Shown here one piece after another: positions 7,716 to 17,400 of a DNA stretch of 64,000 bases. The notes beneath the pieces were generated by a model that did no database searches, was not told the origin of the DNA, and saw only the letters and a program-made list of their open reading frames with translations. Location of the stretch: NCBI GenBank assembly GCA_964612295.1, contig CAZTDY010000008.1, positions 1 through 64,000 of the forward strand. The letters run 5' to 3'. The DNA is from CAYQJL01 sp964612295 (GTDB lineage Bacteria > Eisenbacteria > RBG-16-71-46 > CAIMUX01 > WJJG01). Both the position numbers and the translations under genes were made by a program. Position 1 is the stretch's first letter, and the number at the start of each line of letters is the position of its first letter.

Positions 7716-8594
7716 GTGGCGGACCTGTTGCGTGGACGTGCGGTGGCCAAGAAGCTCAAGGAGGAGCTGCGGCAGCAGACGGAAGAACTTAAGAAAGAGG
7801 GGATTACGCCCTCGCTCTTCCTGATCCGCGTTGGTGAGGATCCCGCCTCCGAGGTGTACGTGGCCGCCAAGGAAAAGGGCTGCCAGCAGGTGGGGATCGC
7901 CTCCGAGGTCATTCACCTTCCCGAGACCACCTCTGAGACCGAACTGCTCGAACGGGTGGGCGCGATCGGCGCCGATCCCTCAGTCGATGGGCTCCTCGTC
8001 CAGCTACCGCTTCCCGATCATATCGATGAAGACCGCGTGATCGAGGCCGTCAATCCTGCCAAGGATGTCGACGGTTTCCATCCCCACAACGTCGGCCTGC
8101 TCACCCTGGGGCAACCGCGGTTCATTCCCGCCACACCCCTGGGGATTCTCAAGATTCTGGAACACTACGACATCGACCCTCGAGGACGGCGGGTTGTGAT
8201 TCTCGGTCGCAGCCGCATCGTTGGCCGCCCGCTTGCTAACCTCCTGTCGAGTAAGCTGCCGGGCGGAAACGCCACCGTCACGGTCTGCCACACGGGAACC
8301 CGCGACCTGCCGGCCGTGACCCGCGAGGCCGAGATCCTCATCGTCGCCGCGGGACGGAAACGGATGGTGACGGCCGACTGGGTCGCACCCGGGGCGGTGG
8401 TCGTGGACGTGGGAATCCACCGCGAGCCGCATCCCGAGAAGCCGGGCAAGGACAAGCTCTGCGGTGATGTGGACTTCGACGGTGTGGCCGAGAAAGCCTC
8501 CGCCATCACGCCCGTGCCGGGTGGGGTGGGCCCGATGACCGTGGCGGCCCTGTTGGCGAACACGGTCGCGTCCGCTCAACGTCGACGCGCCTAG
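7716..8594 (+). CDS. folD: Methylenetetrahydrofolate dehydrogenase/cyclohydrolase FolD
   Basis: FolD interconverts 5,10-methylene-, methenyl- and 10-formyl-tetrahydrofolate. The frame is open far into rny, but the real start is GTG 7716 behind AGGAGGGAG (7701-7709), giving 292 residues, the usual size. Seen motifs are VGEDPASEVYVAAKEKGC with catalytic Tyr about 48 and Lys about 52, GLLVQLPLP, NPAKDVDGFHP, the nucleotide-binding ILGRSRIVGRPLA and the C-terminal TPVPGGVGPMTVAALL. It links to the glycine cleavage operon and the purine genes through one-carbon units. Confidence 0.97.
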   Translation: MADLLRGRAVAKKLKEELRQQTEELKKEGITPSLFLIRVGEDPASEVYVAAKEKGCQQVGIASEVIHLPETTSETELLERVGAIGADPSVDGLLVQLPLPDHIDEDRVIEAVNPAKDVDGFHPHNVGLLTLGQPRFIPATPLGILKILEHYDIDPRGRRVVILGRSRIVGRPLANLLSSKLPGGNATVTVCHTGTRDLPAVTREAEILIVAAGRKRMVTADWVAPGAVVVDVGIHREPHPEKPGKDKLCGDVDFDGVAEKASAITPVPGGVGPMTVAALLANTVASAQRRRA

Positions 8595-8624
8595 CCGCCT
8601 GACGGCCGGGAGGAATCAAGGCCC

Positions 8625-9818
8625 ATGGAACCTTGGATCTCCGTCAGCGAGGCGACAGCCCTCGTCAAGGAGTGCATCGAAGAGGGGCTGGCACCGTTCT
8701 GGGTCGAAGGCGAGGTCAGCAATTTCGTGGCCCACACCTCGGGCCACTTCTACTTCTCCCTGAAAGACGCCCATTCCCAACTGCGCTGCGTCATGTTCCG
8801 GGGCGCGAACCGTCGCCTGCGGTTTCGCCCCGAGAATGGTATGGCCTGTGCGGCTTTCGGGCAGGTGGGGGTCTATGCGCCCAGCGGCCAATATCAGTTG
8901 ATTGCCGTGCGCATGCTGCCGGCCGGCGAGGGCGAACTTCAGGTTGCGTTCGAAGCGCTCAAGAGGCGCCTGGAGGGGGAGGGACTCTTCGCCCCCGAGC
9001 GGAAACGACCCCTGCCGGCTTTCCCCCGGGTGGTCGGGGTCGTGACCTCCCCGACCGGAGCTGCGATCCGAGACATCACGCGGGTTTTGCAGCGTCGCTG
9101 GCCCCCGGTCAGCATCCTCCTCTACCCGGCCAAGGTGCAGGGTGAGGGCGCCGCGAGGCAGATCGCTGCGGGGATCGCTGCCCTCGAGGCTCACGGAGAA
9201 GCGGAGCTGCTCATCGTGGGCCGGGGGGGTGGGTCTCTCGAGGATCTGTGGGCATTCAACGAGGAGATGACCGCCCGCGCGATCGCGGAGGCGAGCGTAC
9301 CGGTGATCTCGGCGGTTGGACATGAGACCGACGTCACCATCGCCGACTTCGTGGCCGATCTGAGGGCCCCCACACCGTCGGCGGCGGCGGAGCTGGCGGT
9401 GCGTGACTACCGGGAGACGATTGCCGAGTGCCAGGGGCTGCTCCAGCGCAGCGGACGGGGGCTCCTGCGCAATCTCGAACGAATGCAACTGAAGCTCGAT
9501 GCATTGAGGCGGAGCCGCGCACTGCAGAGCCCGATCGATCGTCTCCACCAGGAAAACCAGCGGGCCGATGAGCTCTTCGAGCGATCGCGGCGGGCCGTAC
9601 TCGGGTACCTCACGCAGCGCACCGAGAGGCTCGAGGGTCTGGGGTCTCGTCTCGAAGCCCTCAACCCGGAGACTGTCCTGCAGCGGGGATACGCGGTGGC
9701 GCGCGATGCCCGCGGTGGGGTGCTGAGGAGCGCATCCGCGGTCGCGGTGGACGATGAGATCGAAGTGGAACTCGGCGCGGGGCGCTTGCGCTGCCGGGTG
9801 TTGGATACCCGATCGTAG
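8625..9818 (+). CDS. xseA: Exodeoxyribonuclease VII large subunit
   Basis: XseA is the catalytic subunit of exonuclease VII, which trims single-stranded DNA from both ends. The 397-residue protein begins with the OB-fold (FWVEGEVSNFV...SGHFYFSLKD...LRCVMFRG) and contains FPRVVGVVTSPTGAAIRDI, the glycine-rich GRGGGSLEDLWAFNEE and AVGHETDVTIADFVADLRAPTPSAAAEL. A coiled coil and a C-terminal segment with LQRGYAVARD follow. GGGAGGA precedes the ATG. It starts the compact xseA-xseB-nadK-recN group; ispA, dxs and tlyA, which often intervene in other bacteria, are absent. Confidence 0.97.
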   Translation: MEPWISVSEATALVKECIEEGLAPFWVEGEVSNFVAHTSGHFYFSLKDAHSQLRCVMFRGANRRLRFRPENGMACAAFGQVGVYAPSGQYQLIAVRMLPAGEGELQVAFEALKRRLEGEGLFAPERKRPLPAFPRVVGVVTSPTGAAIRDITRVLQRRWPPVSILLYPAKVQGEGAARQIAAGIAALEAHGEAELLIVGRGGGSLEDLWAFNEEMTARAIAEASVPVISAVGHETDVTIADFVADLRAPTPSAAAELAVRDYRETIAECQGLLQRSGRGLLRNLERMQLKLDALRRSRALQSPIDRLHQENQRADELFERSRRAVLGYLTQRTERLEGLGSRLEALNPETVLQRGYAVARDARGGVLRSASAVAVDDEIEVELGAGRLRCRVLDTRS

Positions 9819-9856
9819 GGAAGAAAGAGGCGCAAAGCCGTGAAAGGGCGGGTAAG

Positions 9857-10144
9857 ATGACACCGACACCGAAGCCTGGGAAAGAGGTTCCGGCGGGAGC
9901 GGAGCAGGGCGAGGCCTTTGTCCTGGAGGATGCCCTCAAGAGGCTCGAACAGATCGCACAGCAGCTCGAGGGTCAATCTCCCGATCTGGAGCAGGGCCTC
10001 AAGCTGTACCGCGAGGCCCGGACCCTCTACGAGCGCTGCGTGGCCACCCTGAGCGCCGCTGAACAGGAAATCCGGGTCCTCATGGCCGACGGGAAGGTCG
10101 CGACAGGGCATCCTCCCGAGGGTTCGGACAAGGAGGCGGAGTGA
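9857..10144 (+). CDS. xseB: Exodeoxyribonuclease VII small subunit
   Basis: The 95-residue product contains the XseB helical hairpin: FVLEDALKRLEQIAQQLEGQSPDLEQGLKLYREARTL (split across about residues 23-58) and the family's C-terminal LSAAEQEIRVL. Several XseB chains decorate each XseA. The stop overlaps the nadK GTG by four bases, indicating translational coupling. The upstream Shine-Dalgarno site is only moderate. Confidence 0.93.
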   Translation: MTPTPKPGKEVPAGAEQGEAFVLEDALKRLEQIAQQLEGQSPDLEQGLKLYREARTLYERCVATLSAAEQEIRVLMADGKVATGHPPEGSDKEAE

Positions 10145-11010
10145 CACGCCGCACGATCCGAAATGTCGGGATCTACCCGAACTTCGAGAAGCGCCGGGCG
10201 CGAAAGGCCTTCGATCAGCTGGTCACCTGGCTGCAGCGGGAGAAGTGCCGGGTCTGGGTGAGCGAGGATCTGAACGGCCGTTTGCCGGACGACGTCGGCC
10301 GCCTGCCACAGCCCGAGTTGGGTCAGAAGATCGACCTCCTGGTCGTGTTGGGTGGTGACGGAACGTTGCTTGCGGCGGCGCGGGCCCTCTACCCGAACGA
10401 AGTCCCCATCCTGGGGGTCAAGTTCGGGGGCTTGGGATTCCTGACCGACGTGACCGTTCGCCACCTGGAGGAAGCCCTCCTGCAAACCCTGCGCGGTGAT
10501 TACACGATCGAGCGCCGCATGATGCTCAAGATCTCGATCCTCAGTCCCAAGGGTAAGCCGCGCGCAACGCTCTACGGCCTCAACGATGCGGTCATCAATG
10601 AGGCGCGGCAGCGGCTGCTCGAGATCGACATGACGATCGGGGACACGGCCGTCGGGCATTTTAAGGCCGACGGTGTTATCGTGGCGACCCCGACCGGTTC
10701 AACGGCCTATTCCCTGTCCGCCGGAGGGCCGATCGTCGAGCCGCTGCTCGACGCGCTGATCGCGACGCCGATCTGCCCGCACAGCCTGGCGATTCGTCCG
10801 CTCATCTTTCCGGCCTATTCGACGATTCGCATCGATTGGAATCGGGAAGGCGGGGAGGTGTCGCTGGCCGTCGACGGTCAGGTCTTCCTGGAGCTTCACC
10901 GGGGCGAGTCGATCCGGGTCGGACGGGCGGAGAAGAGTTCCTGTTTTGTGCAGCTCCGGCAACGGGCTTTCTGGGACGTCCTGCGAGAGAAACTCAAGTG
11001 GGGCGGCTAG
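10141..11010 (+). CDS. nadK: NAD kinase
   Basis: NadK phosphorylates NAD to NADP. The 289-residue protein starts at GTG 10141 inside the end of xseB. The GGDG motif sits at about residues 71-74 (VVLGGDGTLLAAAR), followed by GVKFGGLGFLTD, YGLNDAVINEA and the diagnostic HFKADGVIVATPTGSTAYSLSAGGPIV region spread over about residues 175-200. Length is typical. Placement before recN is a widely conserved order. Confidence 0.96.
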   Translation: MTRRTIRNVGIYPNFEKRRARKAFDQLVTWLQREKCRVWVSEDLNGRLPDDVGRLPQPELGQKIDLLVVLGGDGTLLAAARALYPNEVPILGVKFGGLGFLTDVTVRHLEEALLQTLRGDYTIERRMMLKISILSPKGKPRATLYGLNDAVINEARQRLLEIDMTIGDTAVGHFKADGVIVATPTGSTAYSLSAGGPIVEPLLDALIATPICPHSLAIRPLIFPAYSTIRIDWNREGGEVSLAVDGQVFLELHRGESIRVGRAEKSSCFVQLRQRAFWDVLREKLKWGG

Positions 11011-11056
11011 CCACGACCCCCTTGCACCAGGTCTCATTGAGAGAGAGACGAACACG

Positions 11057-12754
11057 ATGTTGCAGCGGCTCCGGGTCAAGAACTTCCTCCTCATGGGCGA
11101 TGCCGCGTTGGAGCTCAGCCCCCACCTCAACGTACTGAGCGGTGAGACGGGCACGGGCAAGTCTCTGCTCTTGGACGCCCTGGGCCTTGCGCTGGGAGCG
11201 CGCGCGAAGGCGGACTGGATCGGCCCCGACGGCGATCTGCTTCTCGTCGAGGCCTGTTTCCAGGGCGACCGCTCCGTGCGCCGCATCGTCAAGTCCATGG
11301 GGCTGGTCACTCAGGGGAGCGAGCTCATCCTTTCGCGTCAGGTGCGCTCTTCGGGTCCGAGCCGCTGCTTCGTCAACGGCCAGCAGGTGCTTCAGCGCGA
11401 TTTGCGCCGCCTGGGCAGCCAGCTGGTCGAGATCCACGGGCAGCGCCAGGAGGAGCGTTTCCGCCATGCCGAGGTGCAGCGGGACCTCTTAGACCTGTTC
11501 GGCGATCTGGGCGCCCCCCGCAGGGCTCTACGCGCCTGTTTCGAGGCCGCCGGGGAGGCAGGAGAGGCCCTGAGGGCGCACGATGACGAGCACGCCGCCC
11601 TCAGCCGGGACGAAGAGTATCTGCGGTTCCAGCTTCAGGAGATCGAAGAAATCGACCCCGTGGAGGGCGAGCTCGAGGAGGTGCGCGAGCGCGTCCGCGT
11701 CCTGAAGGCGCTCGCCCAGAGAAGCGAGTGGCTGGTCGGTGCGGACGCCGCCTTCAACGGTCCCGAGGGCGGCATCTTGGAGGCGCTCGAGACGCTCGAT
11801 GCGCACCTGCCCGCCGGGGGGGAATCGGATACAGAACACAATGAACTGCAGGTGGAGCTACGTAGCCTGCTGCAACAGGTGCGCCGGTTCTATCGGACAC
11901 TCGGCAGCCTGAGGCGTGACCACGATGGCGAGCTGGGAGGTTTGCCGGCTCTCGAGCAGCGGCTTTCCAAACTGGAGCAGCTCCAGCGCAAACATCGCAA
12001 GCCTCTTGGGGAGCTCCTGGAGACGGCCGAGGAGATGCGGCGAGGACTCGCCAAGCTCGCCGAGGGCGACCGCCACCGCGCCGAAGTCGAAGGGGTGCGG
12101 GTCGAACGCCTCTCGGAGCTGAGGCAGGCCGCCGGGGTGTTGAGCGAAGCGCGCCGCGAGGCGGTCGGGGACCTGGGTCGCCTGGTCGCGGCGGAGCTGA
12201 AGGCGTTGGGCATGCCCGGGGTCGAGGTTCAGATTGAGGTCGAACCGCTGTCTACGGCGCGTGACGATTCGCTGCTGCGCTGCGATGACCTGGTGATCGG
12301 GCCGACGGGGGCCGATCGCATCTGCTTCCTGGCGCGGACCAATCCGGGGGCACCCCTGCGTCCGATGGGGGAGATCGCCAGCGGCGGCGAGATGGCCCGG
12401 ATCGCTCTGGCCCTGCGGGTGGTGCTGGGAAAGCGGGGCCGTTCCCTGCTCACCGTTTTCGATGAGATCGATGCCGGCCTCGGCGCAACGGCCGCCCAGG
12501 CAGTGGCCCGCCGGCTGACGACGATCAGCCGGCACCGGCAGGTGCTGCTGGTCACCCACCTGCCGGTCATCGCTGCCGCGGCGGACCGGCACTTCCAGGT
12601 CTGGAAACGGCAGGGGGCGACCGAAACCGAGAGCGGCGTCGAGCATCTGGTCGAGCCTCAGCGAGTGGGGGAGATCGCCCGCATGCTGAGCGGATCGGCC
12701 CTGGACGACCGCGCGCGCGCCCATGCCGCCGCGCTGCTGGGCGGCGAGGTCTGA
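11057..12754 (+). CDS. recN: DNA repair protein RecN
   Basis: RecN is an SMC-like ATPase acting early in double-strand break repair. I take ATG 11057 as the start, because upstream in-frame codons run into nadK. The protein is 565 residues. The Walker A motif GETGTGKS lies at about residues 29-36, two coiled-coil arms span roughly 160-380, and the signature GEIASGGEMARIALALRVVL and Walker B region VFDEIDAGLG follow near residues 440-480. A VTHLPVIAAAAD switch segment is present. Length and order are standard. Confidence 0.96.
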   Translation: MLQRLRVKNFLLMGDAALELSPHLNVLSGETGTGKSLLLDALGLALGARAKADWIGPDGDLLLVEACFQGDRSVRRIVKSMGLVTQGSELILSRQVRSSGPSRCFVNGQQVLQRDLRRLGSQLVEIHGQRQEERFRHAEVQRDLLDLFGDLGAPRRALRACFEAAGEAGEALRAHDDEHAALSRDEEYLRFQLQEIEEIDPVEGELEEVRERVRVLKALAQRSEWLVGADAAFNGPEGGILEALETLDAHLPAGGESDTEHNELQVELRSLLQQVRRFYRTLGSLRRDHDGELGGLPALEQRLSKLEQLQRKHRKPLGELLETAEEMRRGLAKLAEGDRHRAEVEGVRVERLSELRQAAGVLSEARREAVGDLGRLVAAELKALGMPGVEVQIEVEPLSTARDDSLLRCDDLVIGPTGADRICFLARTNPGAPLRPMGEIASGGEMARIALALRVVLGKRGRSLLTVFDEIDAGLGATAAQAVARRLTTISRHRQVLLVTHLPVIAAAADRHFQVWKRQGATETESGVEHLVEPQRVGEIARMLSGSALDDRARAHAAALLGGEV

Positions 12755-12762
12755 TTTCCCCG

Positions 12763-12791
12763 TTGCCGTTGCCTCCCGGATTTGGTAACAA
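12763..12791 (+). promoter_or_regulatory. Putative promoter for tRNA-Arg
   Basis: TTGCCG (12763-12768), a 17-base spacer and TAACAA (12786-12791) precede the tRNA by about ten bases. A TAGAAT at 12794-12799 looks better as a -10 box but sits too close to the tRNA 5' end. Moderate support only. Confidence 0.4.
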
Positions 12792-12801
12792 GGTAGAATA
12801 A

Positions 12802-12875
12802 GCGCCCGTAGCTCAGCTGGATAGAGCGTCTGCCTCCGGAGCAGAAGGTCGCGCGTTCGAATCGCGCCGGGCGTA
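12802..12875 (+). tRNA. tRNA-Arg (anticodon CCG)
   Basis: The cloverleaf is complete. The acceptor stem GCGCCCG (12802-12808) pairs with CGGGCGT (12868-12874; the outermost pair is G-U), and A 12875 is the discriminator. The anticodon stem TCTGC/GCAGA holds CTCCGGA with anticodon CCG at 12836-12838. The T-arm is GCGCG-TTCGAAT-CGCGC. CCA is not encoded. Confidence 0.96.
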
Positions 12876-12882
12876 AGAGAAT

Positions 12883-12919
12883 CGGGCAGTCTCACAGGGG
12901 GCTGCCCGGTTGCATTTTG
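12883..12919 (+). terminator. Terminator of the tRNA-Arg transcript
   Basis: CGGGCAG (12883-12889) pairs with CTGCCCG (12902-12908) around a 12-base loop, followed by GTTGCATTTTG. It starts seven bases after the tRNA. Confidence 0.7.
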
Positions 12920-13054
12920 CGATCCGCTCCTGCAGTCCGCACGTCCGATTCTTCGCCGAAACGCAGTTCTGGGGAGGAGCTTGGGCTCTTCCGCACGGCC
13001 AGGGCCCCGCCGGCCCCTGGCACAGACCGTGCAATGGGCCCGGGTGGAGGATGA

Positions 13055-14146
13055 ATGAACCATCGCCATCACGAGTTGATGGGGCTTCTTGCTGCCCTGC
13101 ACGCCACCACCGCTCACGGCGGCGCCCAGCGCGCGGCGGCCGTCGAGCATCTGGTGAGCGCCCTTGGCGGTGTGCTGGATGCGGGCCAGACCCATCTGCT
13201 GCACAGCGGCCAGAGAGTCCCGCTGCTCATCACCCACGGATCCGGGGAGGGTGCGTCAGGCGAGTCTGCGCCCGCCGATGCATCCGGCTGGTGGGACCGC
13301 TGGCTGACCTCGTTCCGAGAGATGCCTACCGATGGCGCCGTACGGATGGGGCTGGTCCTTCCGGGGAAGGCCGGGGTTCTCGTCAGTCCGCCCGGCTGGG
13401 GTGAGGGGGCGAACGCGAACGAGGTCGCCGGCGATGAAGACGCCAGGCCACTGCTCGCCCTGGGGCTTCTGCTCGACCGCCGGCCCCTGCGCGTTGCGTT
13501 CCTGCGCGAGGCCGGATCGCTGGTCTTTACCGGTGATGACCGCTCAACGCTGTCCGCCGTCGGGGATCACCTGGGCATCCAGGGGCGCATCGGCGGCCGT
13601 TTGGACCGCATGCAGCGCGAGACGGTGACCGATGAGCTGACCGGGTTGTACAACTACCGCTACTTGAAGCGCCAGCTGACCGCGATGCTGCGAAGGCTGA
13701 ATGCCAAGCGGAGCGTCCTTTCCGTCCTCATGCTCGATGTCGATAACCTGCGGGCCTTCAATGGGCGGTTCGGCCATCTGGCCGCCTCCGCCGCCCTTGC
13801 CTCGGTCGGACGCGTGCTTCGCGAGAGCCTGGATGCCGAGGGGTGGATCGCCAAATACGGTGGGGACGAATTCCTGATCGTCCTGCCGCAGGCCGAGCGG
13901 GATGAGGCCCTCGTGCAGGCGCACCACCTTCGGGGGGCCGTCGAACGCGCCCAGGTCGGGCTTCCCTCCTTCGGTACGCTCACCTGCAGTCTGGGGGTGG
14001 CCACGGCGCCCCGGGACGGCGTGACCTTCGCCAACCTCCTCGGCGCCGCCGACCGGGCCCTGTTTGCCGCGAAAGCGCAAGGGCGCAACACGGTCGTGGT
14101 CGCCGAATCCGGCGCCCCCGACACAGGGCCGGCCCAGGCCGCCTAG
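13055..14146 (+). CDS. Diguanylate cyclase (GGDEF) with N-terminal sensor-like domain
   Basis: A C-terminal GGDEF domain (about residues 195-350) would make cyclic di-GMP. The fingerprints DELTGLYNYRYLKRQL, LMLDVDNLRAFN..FGH and KYGGDEFLIVLP are intact, with GGDEF at about 269-273, so it should be active. The residues just before GGDEF do not form the RxxD inhibitory site. The N-terminal 180 residues resemble a degenerate GAF-type sensor and have no membrane segment, so the protein is cytoplasmic. GGAGG stands directly before the start. A PilZ protein, a possible c-di-GMP receptor, is encoded at 52.9 kb. The input signal is unknown. Confidence 0.88.
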   Translation: MNHRHHELMGLLAALHATTAHGGAQRAAAVEHLVSALGGVLDAGQTHLLHSGQRVPLLITHGSGEGASGESAPADASGWWDRWLTSFREMPTDGAVRMGLVLPGKAGVLVSPPGWGEGANANEVAGDEDARPLLALGLLLDRRPLRVAFLREAGSLVFTGDDRSTLSAVGDHLGIQGRIGGRLDRMQRETVTDELTGLYNYRYLKRQLTAMLRRLNAKRSVLSVLMLDVDNLRAFNGRFGHLAASAALASVGRVLRESLDAEGWIAKYGGDEFLIVLPQAERDEALVQAHHLRGAVERAQVGLPSFGTLTCSLGVATAPRDGVTFANLLGAADRALFAAKAQGRNTVVVAESGAPDTGPAQAA

Positions 14147-14406
14147 CGTGACCCCAGAGCCGGAAAACACCCCCTCTCGAAACTCCATTCCCCCCCCGCT
14201 GTTTGATTGGTAGGTTCTGATCCGAAGATCGGGAAGGCGGGTACTGAGATCCGTCTAAGATAGTTGGGCGGACCATACCGCGCGTCCGGGTCCCGCCTAG
14301 ACTGTCACCGAGGGCGTGGGAAACCCGAAGGAGGCCCCATGGGAGCCCGAGCCGTCCGCGGCGGCGACCGACATTCGAACGGATCCACAGCCCGTTGGAT
14401 GCGATT

Positions 14407-14463
14407 GCTCCCGGCGCACCTCGTTTGCCCGGGAGCGGGCAGAATCTCGACCCCGGGGTCGAG
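14407..14463 (+). promoter_or_regulatory. Two inverted repeats in the leader of the protease/barrel gene
   Basis: The 327-base gap before the next gene holds no recognised gene or riboswitch. GCTCCCGG (14407-14414) pairs with CCGGGAGC (14429-14436). An 18-base perfect palindrome, CTCGACCCC then GGGGTCGAG, fills 14446-14463 and ends ten bases before the chosen ATG. They could be mRNA hairpins controlling initiation or a repressor site. If translation instead begins at ATG 14339 they are coding. Confidence 0.4.
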
Positions 14464-14473
14464 TGTTATCTCG

Positions 14474-17400
14474 ATGCTGTATAGGCGATTGCGCGAAATT
14501 GTGCTGTCGAAATCAAGCGGACTACCAGTCCGCTGGCCGTCTCTCTTATCCCTTTCAATTGCCCTGATCGTGACCCTCGCGTCTTCGGCCCAGTACGCCT
14601 CGGCCCAGTTCTTTGGTCAGAACAAGGTTGCCAGGCACGACCGCGACTGGCGGGTGCTGCACAGCCCACACTTCGACTTCCACTACTACCCCGAAGAACG
14701 GGACGCCGCGCGCGAAGCCCTGCTCCTGGCCGAACGAGCCTACACGCGCCTGAGCCGTATCTTCGACCATGAGATCGAGGCCCCGATCCCACTGCTCTTC
14801 TATGCCTCCCAGACGGAGTTTCGGGAAACCCGGGCCGTCGGCGGGCTGATCGGGGAGGGAACCGGCGGCGTGACCGAGTTGCTCAAACGGCGCGTGGTGG
14901 TTCCGTTCCTCGGCTCCTACGCTGAACTCGATCACGTGCTGACCCACGAACTGGTCCACGCCTTTCAGGTCGATATCCTGAGCCACACGGGGTTCGGTCG
15001 TTCGATGGATCCCATTTCCTGGGCGCCACCGCTCTGGGTCATGGAGGGTCTTGCCGAGTACCTGAGCACGCCCGGCATCAACCGGCACACCGAGATGTGG
15101 ATGCGCGACGCGGTTCTGGACGGCACCCTCCTCACCGTGCCTCAGCTCTCGATGGTGGGGGACATTCGGGTCTACCGGTTCGGGCAGTCTCTGGTCGGTC
15201 ACATCGCCCGCGAGTTCGGCGACGAGATGTTGGGGGTTTGGTTTCGGGGAATGGCCCGGCGGCGCAGCTTATCCGGCGGAACCGAAGAGACGATCGGCCT
15301 CAGCTTGGGCAAGCTCTCCGCCGATTGGGCCGACTCGCTGCGGCACCGGTATCTCCCCGATCTCTTGGGCCGTCGGAAGGCCGAAACCTACGGCCGGCGC
15401 CTGACCGATCATGCGGACGCCTACGCCGCCTTCTACATCAGCCCCGCGGTGTCCCCGGATGGGGGCGAGATGGTCTTCATCTCGGACGAATCGCTCTACA
15501 CCGATCTCTACCTGGCCTCGGCCATCGACGGCAGCCACGAGGAGAGGCTCCTGCGAGGCCAACGCAAGGAGGAGTACGAGTCGTTTCGGTTCTTCCGTTC
15601 GTCGATCAATTGGGCTCCGGACGGAGATCACATCGCGCTTGTGACCCATAGCGACGGGCGCGAACAGCTCATCGTCTTCAACGTCCGCGAGCGAGAGGTG
15701 GTGGAGCGCCATACGCCCGATCTGGATGAGATGCTCTCGCCCTGCTGGTCCCCCGATGGCTCCCAAATCGTGTTCGTCGGGACGAGTCAGGCACGATCCG
15801 ATCTCTATCTGCTCGACCGGGAAAGCGGCTCGATCAAGGCCCTGACCGCCACCCGCTCCTCTGCCTACCAGCCGGCCTGGTCGCCGGATGGAGACAAACT
15901 CGTCTTCGTGACCGACCAGGGCTACGTGAGCGCCCGCCACGATGAGCTCTTCTCCCCGTGGAGGTTGGCGACCCTGGATCTCTCGACCGGGGAGGTGACG
16001 CTGCTTCCCGGCCAGTGGGGCAAACATCTCAGCCCGCACTGGTTCCCCGACGGCCGGCACCTGCTCTTCGTGTCCGATCGGTCGGGCATCCCCAACCTTT
16101 TCATCCGCGACCTGGACACGGGGGAGGACTATCAGATCACCGATCTGACGACGGGGATCTCCGGGATCACCGAGGTCGGGGCATCCGCCAGCCTGTCGGC
16201 GAACGGGCACCGGGTGGTCTTCAGCGTCTATGAACAGGGCGGTCTCAACCTCTATGCAACGCGGGAACCGCTCTCCCTCCTCGAGGAGGCGGTGCCGTGG
16301 CGCCCCCCGCCAGCGCCCGCTTCGAAGGAAGCGGATCTGGCGACCTGGCTGGGTGCGCTCGAAGAGGAGGAGACGACGAGTCCTGAGCCTGGTGATCTGC
16401 CTCCCATCTCGGTGGAAGGGGAGTTTCTTTCCAAACCCGTCATCACCACCGACCCGCGCGCCCTCGTGATCCAGCCGCCCGGGGAGGAGAGGCCTCTCGA
16501 TGTGCCACCACCGGTGAAGACGTGGGAGTCGATCGACCTGGCCAAGGTGTACGACGAGACCTGGGCCCTGCCGGACTCGCTCGAAATCGAGGAGAGGCCA
16601 TACAAGCCGCGTCTCTCGATCGACTACGCCCAGGCCGGCGGTCTGTACGCTTCGGGTTTCGGGGTGCTGGCCCAATCGACCCTGGTGTTCTCGGACATGT
16701 TGGGCGAGAAGAATCTCCAGGTGGCCGTGGATGTGGCCGGATCGCTGGAGGAAGGGAACTATCTGATCGGCTACAGCGACCTGGGGAGCCGGCCGGCGTT
16801 CGGCCTCGGCCTGTACCAGTACTGGACCGGCTACGGGTACAGCGGCGTGCCCGGCTATGTCGAGGACTTTGAGCAACGACTGCTGCGAGGAATGCGCGCG
16901 CTTTGGCTGCATCCGATCTCCCGTTTCCGACGGATCGAGGCCGGTGTCGATGTGACGCATGAAACCCGCTACCTCTACACCTGCAGCGACGAGGGGGTGA
17001 GCGACCCGTGGGATTGCGAATGGACCGAGGAGCGTAGCGACGGGTGGTACCTTCGTCCGGAAGCGGCCTGGGTCTACGATTCGGCCGTCTGGGGCTCGAC
17101 CGGCCCCATGAGCGGACAGCGGACCCGGGTTTCCGGGTATGCGACCCTCGGTGAACGGATGTCGCAGGGGTGCGCGCTGGATCATCGGCTCTACTACAAT
17201 ATCAACCGGCGCTATGCGGTCGCCATGCGTGGCGTCTTCGCCGGCGAGTGGGGCGATGAGGGGCGCCGGCTGATCTTCGGCGGACCCTACACCCTGCGGG
17301 GGTTCACGGATTACCCGCTCTACGGGTCGAAGATCGCTTTCGCCAATCTGGAATTCCGTTTTCCCTTCATCGAAGCCTTCTACCTCGGTTGGCCTCTGCC

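Noticed and set aside
12813..13034. Minus-strand frame with RRDSNARPSAPEADAL across tRNA-Arg
   Set aside because: Again an antisense-tRNA artefact with no ribosome-binding site or neighbours supporting a gene.
14147..14473. Cyclic di-GMP riboswitch before the barrel gene
   Set aside because: Two inverted repeats are present but the conserved riboswitch core segments are not.
15269..17185. Long minus-strand open frame of 638 codons
   Set aside because: It is the shadow of the protease-propeller-barrel gene in GC-rich DNA; its product is rich in Arg, Gly, His and Pro and has no motif.
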